Source of the DNA: JADGRB01 sp036267635
GTDB lineage: Bacteria > Myxococcota_A > Polyangia > Fen-1088
NCBI GenBank assembly: GCA_036267635.1
Contig: DATAVR010000083.1
Span: 1-64,000 of the forward strand
Length of the DNA: 64,000 nt
Reading direction: 5' to 3'
Shown: positions 23,211 through 31,355 of the stretch, in pieces
Position numbering within the stretch: position 1 is the first letter of the stretch
Layout: each line of letters starts with the position of its first letter
Position numbers and translations under genes: made by a program
The notes under the pieces: generated by a model
Told to the model about the DNA's origin: nothing
What the model saw: the letters and a program-made list of their open reading frames with translations, nothing else
Database searches by the model: none

Positions 23211-25457
23211 ATGTCCGAGGAGGGGGACCAGCCACGGCCCAGTCTGCGCGAGTCGGAGGTCTCCCCGCCGCGCAAGACGCTGGCCGAGATCCTGGAGGCG
23301 CTGCCGTCGGCGCCCGGCGTCTACATCATGAAAGACGGGCGCGGCAAGCCGATCTACATCGGCAAGGCGGCCGTGCTGCGCAACCGCGTCCGCCAGTATT
23401 TCCAGCCGGCCTCGGGCGACAGCCGCGACTTCGTGCCGCTGCTCGAGGGGATCGTGGCCGACATCGAGACGGTCGTGACCTCGAACGAAAAAGAGGCGCT
23501 GCTGCTGGAGAATACGCTCATCAAGCGGCATCAGCCGCGCTTCAACGTCAAGCTGACGGACGACAAGAACTTCCTGGTCCTGCGGCTCGATCCCGAGGGC
23601 GAGTGGCCGCGGCTGGAGGTCACGCGGCGGCTGGGCGACGACGGCGCCTACTACTTCGGCCCCTACCACTCGGCGACCTCTTGCCGCGAGGCGCTGCGGG
23701 TGGTGAACCGCCACTTCCAGCTGCGCACCTGCACCGATCACGTGCTTCACAACCGCAAGCGCCCCTGCCTGCAGTACCAGATCAAGCGCTGCCCGGCCCC
23801 CTGTGTGCTGCCGGTCTCGCGGGAGTCCTACGGCGATCAGGTGCGCGACGTGCGGCTGTTTCTCGACGGCAAGAGCGACGAGCTGCTCGATCGTCTGCGC
23901 GCGCGGATGACCGACGCCGCCGCGCGCACCGAGTTCGAGATGGCGGCCGAGATCCGCGACCAGATTCGCGCGCTCGAGGTGTCGCTCGAGAAGCAGCGGG
24001 TGGTGTCGAGCGACTTCCTCGACCAGGACGTGGTCGGGTATCACCGCCAGGGGATCGCGCTCGAGATCGTGGTGATGTCGATCCGCAACGGACAGCTCAA
24101 CGGCAACCGGGCCTACTCGTTCACCGGACAGGAGTTCCCCGACGCCGAGCTGATCTCGTCGTTCATCGGCCTCTACTACGACCTCGGCGCGCCGCCGCCC
24201 GACGAGGTGCTGCTGCCGATCGAGATCGAGGACGCCCCACTCAAGGCCGAGTGGCTGAGCGAGAAGCGGGCAGCGCTGCCCGGGCGGCACAAGAAGGTGG
24301 AAGTCCTCGTCCCCCAGCGCGGCGATCGCACCCGACTCATCGACCTGGCGAACAAGAACGCGGCCGCCAGCTTCGCCACCCGCCGCAACGCCCGCGCCGA
24401 CGTCGAGCTGGCGCTCGGCAAGCTGCAGCGACGCCTCAAGCTGACGAAGCTGCCGCGCGTGATCGAGTGCTACGACGTCTCTCACCTGCAAGGATTCGCC
24501 ACCGTCGCCTCGATGGTCGTCTTCGTCGACGGCCGCCCCGAGAAGAGCCGCTACCGCACCTACAAGGTCCGCGCTCCCGGCGCCGCCGGCCGCAGCCGGC
24601 ACAACGACGACTTCGCCTCGATGTACGAGGTGCTCTCGCGGCGGTTCCGCCGCGCGCGCGAGGGGGGAGAGGACGCCGGGACCTGGAAGCTCCCCGACCT
24701 GATCGTCGTCGACGGCGGCAAGGGGCAACTGGCGATGGCGCTGGCCGCGGCGCGCGACGTCGGCATCGACGTGCGGGCGGGTGTCGGGCTGCCGATCGTC
24801 GCGCTGGCCAAGGAGCGCGACGTGGCGCTCGCGGAGGGGCTGGCCGAAGGGATCGGCGCCGATACCTCCGATGCGACGCCCGAGGCGGCCACCGGCGCCG
24901 AGGCGGCCGCTGCCCAGCCTGCGGCTGCGGCGGAGGTGGCGCCACCGGCGGTGGAGCCACCGCTGCGGGCCAAGAAGCCTGGCGGCGACGCTGGTGGGAC
25001 GACGAAGCCAGACCGCGTGTTTCTCCCCCACGCCAAGGACGCCATCCCCATTCGCAACAACAGCGCGGAGATGTTCGTGCTGCAGCAGCTGCGCGACGAA
25101 GCACACCGCTTCGCCATCAGCTTTCACCGAAACAGCCGGCGGCGGCTCACGCTCCGCTCCGCGCTCTCCGACATCCCGGGGATCGGCCCCGGCCGGCAGC
25201 GCCAGCTCTTGCGCCACTTCGGCAGCGTCAAACGCGTACGCGAAGCGTCCGTCGAAGAGCTGGCCGCCGTCGCCGGAATGACGCGCACGACGGCCGAGGC
25301 GGTTTTCACCCACTGGGCCAAGCAGCCTCTCGAGCCGCCGCCGGCGACCGACGCCCACGCGACCTCCGAAGAGCTGGCCATCGACGACGCCTTCACCAAC
25401 ACGGAGGGCGCAGTCGTCGAGATGACGGACAAAAGCCAGCCGGCGCGCTTCCGTTGA
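23211..25457 (+). CDS. uvrC: Excinuclease ABC subunit C
   Basis: UvrC makes the dual incisions in nucleotide excision repair. The 748-residue product shows the GIY-YIG domain (PGVYIM and PIYIGKA near residue 40), a Cys-rich element (RTCTDHV, RPCLQY, RCPAPC), the UVR motif region (FEMAAEIRDQIRALE), and the RNase H-like nuclease block (IECYDVSHLQG, LIVVDGGKGQL). Tandem HhH motifs follow (DIPGIGPGRQRQLL). Between IVALAKERD and RVFLPHAKD is an insertion of about 60 residues rich in Ala/Glu/Pro (about 538-600), which makes the protein longer than the usual 610. ATG 23211 was chosen over 23172, which overlaps the divergent start. Confidence 0.95.
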   Translation: MSEEGDQPRPSLRESEVSPPRKTLAEILEALPSAPGVYIMKDGRGKPIYIGKAAVLRNRVRQYFQPASGDSRDFVPLLEGIVADIETVVTSNEKEALLLENTLIKRHQPRFNVKLTDDKNFLVLRLDPEGEWPRLEVTRRLGDDGAYYFGPYHSATSCREALRVVNRHFQLRTCTDHVLHNRKRPCLQYQIKRCPAPCVLPVSRESYGDQVRDVRLFLDGKSDELLDRLRARMTDAAARTEFEMAAEIRDQIRALEVSLEKQRVVSSDFLDQDVVGYHRQGIALEIVVMSIRNGQLNGNRAYSFTGQEFPDAELISSFIGLYYDLGAPPPDEVLLPIEIEDAPLKAEWLSEKRAALPGRHKKVEVLVPQRGDRTRLIDLANKNAAASFATRRNARADVELALGKLQRRLKLTKLPRVIECYDVSHLQGFATVASMVVFVDGRPEKSRYRTYKVRAPGAAGRSRHNDDFASMYEVLSRRFRRAREGGEDAGTWKLPDLIVVDGGKGQLAMALAAARDVGIDVRAGVGLPIVALAKERDVALAEGLAEGIGADTSDATPEAATGAEAAAAQPAAAAEVAPPAVEPPLRAKKPGGDAGGTTKPDRVFLPHAKDAIPIRNNSAEMFVLQQLRDEAHRFAISFHRNSRRRLTLRSALSDIPGIGPGRQRQLLRHFGSVKRVREASVEELAAVAGMTRTTAEAVFTHWAKQPLEPPPATDAHATSEELAIDDAFTNTEGAVVEMTDKSQPARFR

Positions 25458-25490
25458 CAAACGCCGCCCCAGTTACAGGTTCCATCTTCA

Positions 25491-26777
25491 ATGGGGCAGG
25501 GTGGGTGGACGAGATCGTTGCTGGCCGCGCTGGCCGCGGCGGCGGCGGCCGGGTGCAGCGGGCTCCCGAATGAGCGGACCTTCCCCGACGCCGCCCCGAA
25601 CGCCGGCGGCGGCGCCTCGGGCGGTGATCCCTCCGGCGGGATGAGCGGCGCTCGAGACGCCGGCCACGACCAAGCCACCGTCGGCACAGACGCCGGAGCT
25701 GATCACGGAAGTGATCGAGGCGCCGGCGGCGCGGACGCCGTTTCCGATGCCGACCCTTGCGGCCCCGGTCCTGTCGGATCCGCCCCCTGGAGCGAGGTGA
25801 CCGCCCCGCCGGAGCTGGCGGACGCCGGCATCAATGATGTGTGGGCGGCGGGGCCGCAGGATCTCTTCGTCGTCGGTAGCGTTTACCAGGGCGGCGGCGT
25901 TGGCACGCCCGAGCTTTGGACCTCGCACCTCATGCATTGGAACGCCGCCAACGGCTGGCGCGACGAGCTGGTCGTCCCGGTTTTTCTTAGATCCGTCTCG
26001 GGAACGGCGGTCGCCGATGCCTGGGCCGTTGCCGACTCTAACGTCTATCATCGGGACGGGATCGGGTGGGAGTCAGTGGCGCTGCCTCCAGAGGCACCGG
26101 CGCCGGGACTCAGGAAGGTCCAGGCCATGAGCGCCACCGACGTCTGGTTCCTCGGCACGTCGAGCCTCATCCATCTCCAGGGAAGCGACTGGAGCTCATT
26201 CCAGCTCCTGCAGCCCGATCCGACCGGATTGTCCACCAGGTGGTTTGGGACGTTCTGGGTGGAAGGCCCGAACGACCTTTGGATGTCTGTCGACACCGAG
26301 TGGGTCGGCAGCACGATGCCGCCCGTCTTTCTCGCTCACTTCGACGGCGCCGCGTTGACGCTCGACCCCGCCTTCCTGTGGATCGCGACCGTCTCGTCAA
26401 TGTGGGGGGCGGACGGGTCGGGCTTCTGGTTCACCGAGCCCGGCTTCTATGAATTCTCCGACGGCGAGTATCGAATTCCCGCGCTCCGGCGCCACGACGG
26501 GACTGCCACGACCAGCGACGTCTTCATCGCGGGGACGATCGATCCGGAGCACTCCGTGGATCTCACCGCGGTGTGGGGCGCGGCCAGCGACGACGTCTGG
26601 GCCGTCGGCAGCAGCGGCTACCCCATCCAGGGAGTCGTCAGCCACTTCGACGGACTGTGCTGGCGGCTGGTCACGAACGCCCCGGCCGCCGACCAGCACA
26701 ACCTGGTGACCGGCGAGGCCTCTTCCGTCTGGATCGTGAGCGACGGCCCGCGCTTTTTCCGCCTGGCCCCGCGCTGA
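25491..26777 (+). CDS. Exported lipoprotein with repeated DVW motifs
   Basis: The 428-residue protein has a lipoprotein signal peptide (lipobox AAAGC, residues 18-22). A Gly/Ala/Asp-rich flexible linker follows (about residues 30-90), then a beta-rich domain with repeated short motifs: INDVWAAGPQD, ATDVWFLGTSS, PNDLWMSVDT and SDDVWAVGSSG. Such repeats are common in surface lipoproteins of myxobacteria and probably form a beta-propeller. No enzymatic motif is seen. It precedes the ABC importer operon but has a 78-base gap with two dyads, so it is likely a separate unit. Confidence 0.75.
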   Translation: MGQGGWTRSLLAALAAAAAAGCSGLPNERTFPDAAPNAGGGASGGDPSGGMSGARDAGHDQATVGTDAGADHGSDRGAGGADAVSDADPCGPGPVGSAPWSEVTAPPELADAGINDVWAAGPQDLFVVGSVYQGGGVGTPELWTSHLMHWNAANGWRDELVVPVFLRSVSGTAVADAWAVADSNVYHRDGIGWESVALPPEAPAPGLRKVQAMSATDVWFLGTSSLIHLQGSDWSSFQLLQPDPTGLSTRWFGTFWVEGPNDLWMSVDTEWVGSTMPPVFLAHFDGAALTLDPAFLWIATVSSMWGADGSGFWFTEPGFYEFSDGEYRIPALRRHDGTATTSDVFIAGTIDPEHSVDLTAVWGAASDDVWAVGSSGYPIQGVVSHFDGLCWRLVTNAPAADQHNLVTGEASSVWIVSDGPRFFRLAPR

Positions 26778-26789
26778 CGCCCGCGATCG

Positions 26790-26820
26790 ACCAAGTTACC
26801 TGGTCTTCTCGATCGAGAAA
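26790..26820. promoter_or_regulatory. Two adjacent dyads upstream of the ABC importer operon
   Basis: Positions 26790-26806 form a 17-bp inverted repeat (GACCAAGT, T, ACCTGGTC) with one mismatched pair. Directly next to it, 26807-26820 is a perfect 14-bp palindrome (TTCTCGATCGAGAA). They lie 36 bases before the likely start at 26856, where an operator would sit. No guanidine riboswitch core was recognised. Confidence 0.5.
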
Positions 26821-26855
26821 TCTGGCCGACATCCCGGGCCGCTATCGTGCGGGTA

Positions 26856-27905
26856 ATGAAACCAATCGTTCGACTGTTGGCTCTCGGGCTGGCCGCCACT
26901 TCGATCTTCGCGGCCTGCAGCAAGGAGGCGCCACCGGCGCCGGCGCCCGCCATGGCACCTGCGCCGGCCGCTCCGCCGCCCGCTCCCGTGAAGGGTCCGC
27001 TCCGTGTCGCGTTCAGCGATTGGCCGGGCTGGACCGCCTTCGAGATCGGTATCCAGAAGGGGTGGTTCAAGGACGCGGGCGTCGACGTGAAGTTCGATTG
27101 GTTCGAATACGCGCCTTCGATGGACGCCTTCGCCGCCGGGAAGGTGGACGCCGTGATGATGACGATGGGTGACGCGCTGGTGACCGGCGCCCCCGGGCCG
27201 CGCAGCCTCGCCATCCTCGTCACCGACTACAGCGCGGGCAACGACATGATCGTCGCCAAGCGCGGGATCAAGGACATCAAGGGGCTCAAGGGGAAGAAGG
27301 TGGGCCTGGAGGTGGGCCTCGTCGAGCACCTCATGCTCGACAAGGCGCTCGAGAAGAACGGAATGAAGGAGTCGGACGTCAAGCTGATCAACATCCCGAC
27401 CCACCAGACAGCGCAGTCGCTGGGGTCGGGCGACGTCGACGCCATCGGCGCCTGGCAGCCGAACGCGGGGCAGGCCTTGAAGGCCTCGGCCGGCTCGAAG
27501 GCGATCTTCACCAGCGCCAACATGCCGGGCCTCATCTACGACCTCGTCTGCGTCAGCCCCAAGAGCCTGGCCGACCGGCGAGACGACTGGGTCAAGTTCG
27601 TGAAGGTCTGGAACAAGATCGCCGTCTTCGTGATGGATCCCGCGAACAAGGACGAGGCGGTCAAGATCATGGCCGGGCGCGCCGGCGTGCCGCCGGCCGA
27701 ATACGCGACGTTCATGCCGGGGACGCACTTCCTCACGCCCGAGGAGGCGCTGACCCGGTTCGAGATGAAGGACGGGCTCGGCACCCTGCTCGGCAGCGGC
27801 AAGGTCGCCGACGCCTTCAACGTGGCGAACAAGGTCTACGCCAAACCACAAGACGTGGCGACTTACATCGACGGCTCGCTCTCCAAGGACGCGCTCGCCA
27901 AGTAG
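26856..27905 (+). CDS. ABC transporter substrate-binding lipoprotein (urea/guanidine carboxylase-associated)
   Basis: The protein is an NMT1/TauA-type periplasmic binding protein anchored as a lipoprotein (lipobox FAAC). An Ala/Pro linker follows, then the fold opens with LRVAFSDWPGWTAFEIGIQKG, where F-S-D-W-P-G is typical of the urea carboxylase-linked subgroup. Later elements are DAVMMTMGDALVTG and AIGAWQPNAG. GTG at 26847 is also possible. It starts a six-gene plus-strand operon (binding protein, permease, ATPase, two DUF1989 proteins, carboxylase). The ligand is probably guanidine or a related amidine, inferred from the enzymes downstream. Confidence 0.85.
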   Translation: MKPIVRLLALGLAATSIFAACSKEAPPAPAPAMAPAPAAPPPAPVKGPLRVAFSDWPGWTAFEIGIQKGWFKDAGVDVKFDWFEYAPSMDAFAAGKVDAVMMTMGDALVTGAPGPRSLAILVTDYSAGNDMIVAKRGIKDIKGLKGKKVGLEVGLVEHLMLDKALEKNGMKESDVKLINIPTHQTAQSLGSGDVDAIGAWQPNAGQALKASAGSKAIFTSANMPGLIYDLVCVSPKSLADRRDDWVKFVKVWNKIAVFVMDPANKDEAVKIMAGRAGVPPAEYATFMPGTHFLTPEEALTRFEMKDGLGTLLGSGKVADAFNVANKVYAKPQDVATYIDGSLSKDALAK

Positions 27906-27930
27906 CCGGACAGCGGCCCGAGGGCGAAAG

Positions 27931-29004
27931 ATGGCATCCCCGGGAATCAACGCGCTGTTTCGGCCACTCGCGGCGCTCTCCCCCGGCCAGGTCCGGCGGC
28001 TCTGGGTGCTCTCTTTCATCCTGCCGCTCGCGGCCTGGTCGATCGTCAGCTACGTCCCGTTCATCTGGCATCCGATGATCCGGGTCGTCGACCCCGGCGA
28101 GGTCGACTGGGCTGCGGTGGGCGAGCTGGCGCCGCGCGCCGATCTGGAGCGCGACAACGCGGCGATCGTCGCGCGCCACGGCCACCCGGCCAGCGGAATC
28201 CGGGCCAATCCGGTCTTCTTGCCCGCGCCGGACGAGGTCGCGCGCGCGCTGGTCACCGGCTTCACCACGCCGCCCGTTCGCCCCGACGAGCCGTGGCTCT
28301 ACCAGAGCCTCTGGCACAGCATCACCGTCATCTTCTGGGGCTTTTTCGTGTCGTCGATCCTCGGTGTTCCGCTGGGGATCCTGTGCGGCGCGCTGCCGCC
28401 GATCGCGCGCCTCACCGAGCCGTTCATCGAATTTTTCCGCTACCTGCCGGCGCCGGCGTTCGGCGCGCTGGCCGTGGCCATGCTGGGGATCGAGGACGCA
28501 CCCAAGATCGCCATCATCTTCATCGGCACCTTCTTCCAGCAGGTCCTGATCATCGCCAACACCACCCGCCGCGTCGATCCGGCGCTGCTCGAGGCGGCGC
28601 AGACGCTGGGGGCGTCGCGGCGGCACCTCCTGACCCGGGTGGTCGTCCCGGGCGTCATCACCGAGATCTACACCGACATGCGCGTCCTGCTCGGATGGGC
28701 CTGGACCTACCTCATCGTCGCCGAGCTGATCGGCGTCAGCTCCGGGATCACCTACTTCATCAACCAGCAGGCCAAGTACCGGGCCTACAGCCGCGTCTAC
28801 GCCTCGATCATCTTGATCGGGATCGTCGGGCTGGTGACCGATCTCGTCTTGGCCTCGCTGGGGCGGCAGATCTTCCCCTGGCTCCGCACCGCGCGACGCG
28901 GGTGGTTCTCGTCGGCGCTGGCGCTCGCGCGGCGGAAGCCGGTCGCGGTGGTGATCGCCGCGGCCGGCCCGGGAGCCGTCGAGGAGAAGGTGGCGCAGAC
29001 ATGA
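27931..29004 (+). CDS. ABC transporter permease
   Basis: The 357-residue inner-membrane protein has the binding-protein-dependent permease fold (SsuC/TauC type) with about six helices and the EAA-like loop LEAAQTLGASRRHLLTRVV. A large external insertion of about 65 residues after the first helix (YVPFIWHPMIRVVDPGE through FLPAPDEV) is a mark of the urea carboxylase-linked permeases. Its stop overlaps the ATPase start (ATGA). It pairs with the preceding lipoprotein and following ATPase as a complete importer. Confidence 0.9.
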   Translation: MASPGINALFRPLAALSPGQVRRLWVLSFILPLAAWSIVSYVPFIWHPMIRVVDPGEVDWAAVGELAPRADLERDNAAIVARHGHPASGIRANPVFLPAPDEVARALVTGFTTPPVRPDEPWLYQSLWHSITVIFWGFFVSSILGVPLGILCGALPPIARLTEPFIEFFRYLPAPAFGALAVAMLGIEDAPKIAIIFIGTFFQQVLIIANTTRRVDPALLEAAQTLGASRRHLLTRVVVPGVITEIYTDMRVLLGWAWTYLIVAELIGVSSGITYFINQQAKYRAYSRVYASIILIGIVGLVTDLVLASLGRQIFPWLRTARRGWFSSALALARRKPVAVVIAAAGPGAVEEKVAQT

Positions 29005-29909
29005 GCGTCGCGCCGGGCGCGGCCGAGGCGTGGCGCCAGCAGGCGCCCGAGGTGGCCGATCGTTTCGCGCGCCTCAAGCGGCGACCGGTGATCCTGGAGG
29101 TGCGCGATCTCTGCAAGTCGTTCGAGGCCTCGGACGGCGGCACGGTGCGCGCGCTGCAGAATGTCTCGTTGCAGGCCTACCGGCGCGAATTCCTCTGTGT
29201 CATCGGACCGTCGGGCTGCGGGAAGTCGACGCTGGCGCGCCTCATCGCCGGGCTCGATCCGCTCACCTCGGGCCAGATCCTGCTCGACGGCAAGCCGGTC
29301 GATGGACCGGGCTCCGATCGCGGGATGGTGTTCCAGGGCTACACGCTCTTCCCCTGGCTGACCGTCAAGAAGAACGTGATGTTTGGGCTCGAGGTCTCGA
29401 AGGGATGGTCGGAGAGCGACGCCGAGCAGGAGGCGCGTCGCTGGCTCGACCTGGTCGGTCTCAGCAAGTTCGCGTCGGCCTACCCGCACCAGCTCTCGGG
29501 CGGGATGAAGCAACGGGTGGCGATCGCGCGCGCTCTCGCCAACCACCCGCGCATCCTGCTGATGGACGAGCCGTTCGGCGCGCTCGACGCGCAGACGCGC
29601 GCCCAGATGCAGGCTTATCTGTTGCAAATCTGGAAGCAGGTCGATATCACGGTCGTCTTCATCACCCATGATCTCGACGAGGCGGTCTATCTCGCCGATC
29701 GCATCCTCATTCTCGACGCGCATCCGGGGCGCGTGCGCGAGCTGATGGAGGTGCCGGTGTCGCGGCCGCGGACGCCGTCGCAGTTTCTGGCGCCCACCTT
29801 CGTGGCCGCCAAGCGTCACCTCGAGGAGCTGATCCACCCGCCGGTCGACGTCCCGATCGAGACGCTGCCGATCGTCCGCATGACCGAAGTGGGAGACGAC
29901 GTCGAATGA
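29001..29909 (+). CDS. ABC transporter ATP-binding protein
   Basis: The 302-residue ATPase shows Walker A GPSGCGKST, Q-loop VFQGYTLFPW, signature LSGGMKQRVAIARAL, Walker B ILLMDEPFGALD and the switch histidine VFITHDLDE. It belongs to the nitrate/sulfonate/taurine importer class. The ATG at 29001 overlaps the permease stop by four bases; the frame remains open further upstream but that sequence duplicates the permease coding region. The C-terminal tail (VDVPIETLPIVRMTEV) is typical of the urea carboxylase-linked ATPases. Confidence 0.92.
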   Translation: MSVAPGAAEAWRQQAPEVADRFARLKRRPVILEVRDLCKSFEASDGGTVRALQNVSLQAYRREFLCVIGPSGCGKSTLARLIAGLDPLTSGQILLDGKPVDGPGSDRGMVFQGYTLFPWLTVKKNVMFGLEVSKGWSESDAEQEARRWLDLVGLSKFASAYPHQLSGGMKQRVAIARALANHPRILLMDEPFGALDAQTRAQMQAYLLQIWKQVDITVVFITHDLDEAVYLADRILILDAHPGRVRELMEVPVSRPRTPSQFLAPTFVAAKRHLEELIHPPVDVPIETLPIVRMTEVGDDVE

Positions 29910-30652
29910 CCGGCGCCGAAGGGGTCATCGCCGAAGCGGTGATTGAAGAAGGGCTGCGCCCGGGCCAGGCCTGGTCGCGCCGGCTGCGCCGCAACCAGGT
30001 CCTGCGGATCACCGACGTCGAGGGGGGCGCCTGTGTTTCTGCGCTGTTTTACAACGCGCGCGATCCGCTCGAGCGCTACAACATGCCCGACACGCTGAAG
30101 GCGCAGTACACGGCGTTTCTGACCGCCGGGCGTGTCCTCTACTCCGACATGGGACGGATCCTCGCCTCGATCGTGGCCGACGGCTGCGGATGGCACGACA
30201 CGATCTCCGGACACGGCGACGCCGCCTCGGGCAAGAGGTTCGGCCCGGGACGCTACCAGGAGCTCCGCAACGACTTTTACCGCAACGCGCGCGACAACTT
30301 TCTGGTCGAGCTCGGTAGGCACGGGCTCGGCAAGAGCGACCTCATGGCGAACGTGAATTTCTTCGCCAAAGTGGTCGTCGAGGAGTCCGGCGCGCTCCGC
30401 TGGGTAGCCGGCGCCAGCCGGGCCGGCGCCTCCGTCGACCTGCGGTTCGAGGTCGACACGCTGGTGGTCCTCAGCAACACCCCGCATCCGCTCGATCCCG
30501 CGCCCGGCTACGGGGCCCGTCCGGTGGGCCTCGCGATCCGCACCGGGCCGCCGGCGGCGGCCGACGATCCCTGCCGGCTGTCGCGCCCCGAGAACGGCCG
30601 CGGCTTCGCCCTGACGGCGCAGTATCTGGCCGAGATCGGGAACGAGGCGTGA
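29906..30652 (+). CDS. DUF1989 protein, probable carboxyguanidine deiminase subunit (UAAP-like)
   Basis: The 248-residue protein is a DUF1989 member, formerly 'urea carboxylase-associated protein'. Zinc-binding and catalytic blocks include DGCGWHDTISG, ANVNFF and SNTPHPLDP. In characterised guanidine pathways, two DUF1989 proteins form a heteromeric carboxyguanidine deiminase (CgdA/CgdB) that makes allophanate from carboxyguanidine. I infer the same role because the paralogue follows by overlap and the carboxylase is next. Which of the two corresponds to CgdA is not decided. The start overlaps the ATPase stop by four bases. Confidence 0.75.
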   Translation: MTGAEGVIAEAVIEEGLRPGQAWSRRLRRNQVLRITDVEGGACVSALFYNARDPLERYNMPDTLKAQYTAFLTAGRVLYSDMGRILASIVADGCGWHDTISGHGDAASGKRFGPGRYQELRNDFYRNARDNFLVELGRHGLGKSDLMANVNFFAKVVVEESGALRWVAGASRAGASVDLRFEVDTLVVLSNTPHPLDPAPGYGARPVGLAIRTGPPAAADDPCRLSRPENGRGFALTAQYLAEIGNEA

Positions 30653-31299
30653 CCTTCACGCTCAAGGAGAGCGCGCGCGATCCGGGCCGGGCGCGCCTCG
30701 ATCTGGTGCTGGCGGCCGGAGAGGGCTGGTCGCACGAGATCGGCGCCGGCGAGACCTTCCGCATCGTCGATCTCGAAGGGAACCAGGCGGTCGACACGCT
30801 GTTCTTCAGCAGCCGCGATCTCGACGAGCGTTACAGCGCCACCGAGACCATCCGCGCGCAAGGGAACATCTACCTCACGACCGGCAGCGCGCTCATGTCG
30901 AGTGAAGGGCGCCCGTTGCTCTCGATCGTGGCCGACACCTGCGGCCGCCACGACACACTCGGGGGGGCCTGCTCGGCCGAGAGCAACCAGGTCCGCTACG
31001 CGCTGGACAAGAAGCACATGCACAACTGCCGCGACAGCTTCCTGCTGGCCCTCTCTCGCCAAGGGTGGGGGATGACCAAGCGCGATCTTCCGGCCAACAT
31101 CAACTTCTTCATGAACGTTCCGGTGACGCCGGCGGGAGCGCTCAGCTTCGCCGACGGCGTCTCGGCGCCGGGGCGCTACGTCGAGATGCAGGCCGCGATG
31201 GACGTGCTGGCGCTGATCTCGAACTGCCCCCAGCTGAACAATCCCTGCAACGCTTACAACCCCACGCCGGTCCGGCTGCTGGTCTGGCCGCGCGATTGA
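30649..31299 (+). CDS. DUF1989 protein, second probable carboxyguanidine deiminase subunit
   Basis: The 216-residue DUF1989 paralogue overlaps the previous gene by four bases (GTGA). It shows VADTCGRHDTLGGACSAES, PANINFFMNVPV and ISNCPQLNNPCN, with more Cys than the first copy; these residues are the likely metal ligands. The two paralogues are clearly diverged, consistent with different subunits of one deiminase. It ends 56 bases before the carboxylase start. The activity is inferred from family work on guanidine degradation. Confidence 0.75.
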   Translation: MTFTLKESARDPGRARLDLVLAAGEGWSHEIGAGETFRIVDLEGNQAVDTLFFSSRDLDERYSATETIRAQGNIYLTTGSALMSSEGRPLLSIVADTCGRHDTLGGACSAESNQVRYALDKKHMHNCRDSFLLALSRQGWGMTKRDLPANINFFMNVPVTPAGALSFADGVSAPGRYVEMQAAMDVLALISNCPQLNNPCNAYNPTPVRLLVWPRD

Positions 31300-31355
31300 A
31301 GCCGACGACGTCGTCTCCTTCGTCACCTCAGTCGTCGGCTTTGCCGCCAGCGGGG

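Noticed and set aside
22914..25460. Long minus-strand open frame opposite uvrC
   Set aside because: Antisense shadow; uvrC has all conserved motifs.
26778..26855. Guanidine riboswitch upstream of the importer operon
   Set aside because: The 78-base leader is too short for the guanidine-I type, and no ACGG-loop hairpins of the guanidine-II type were found.
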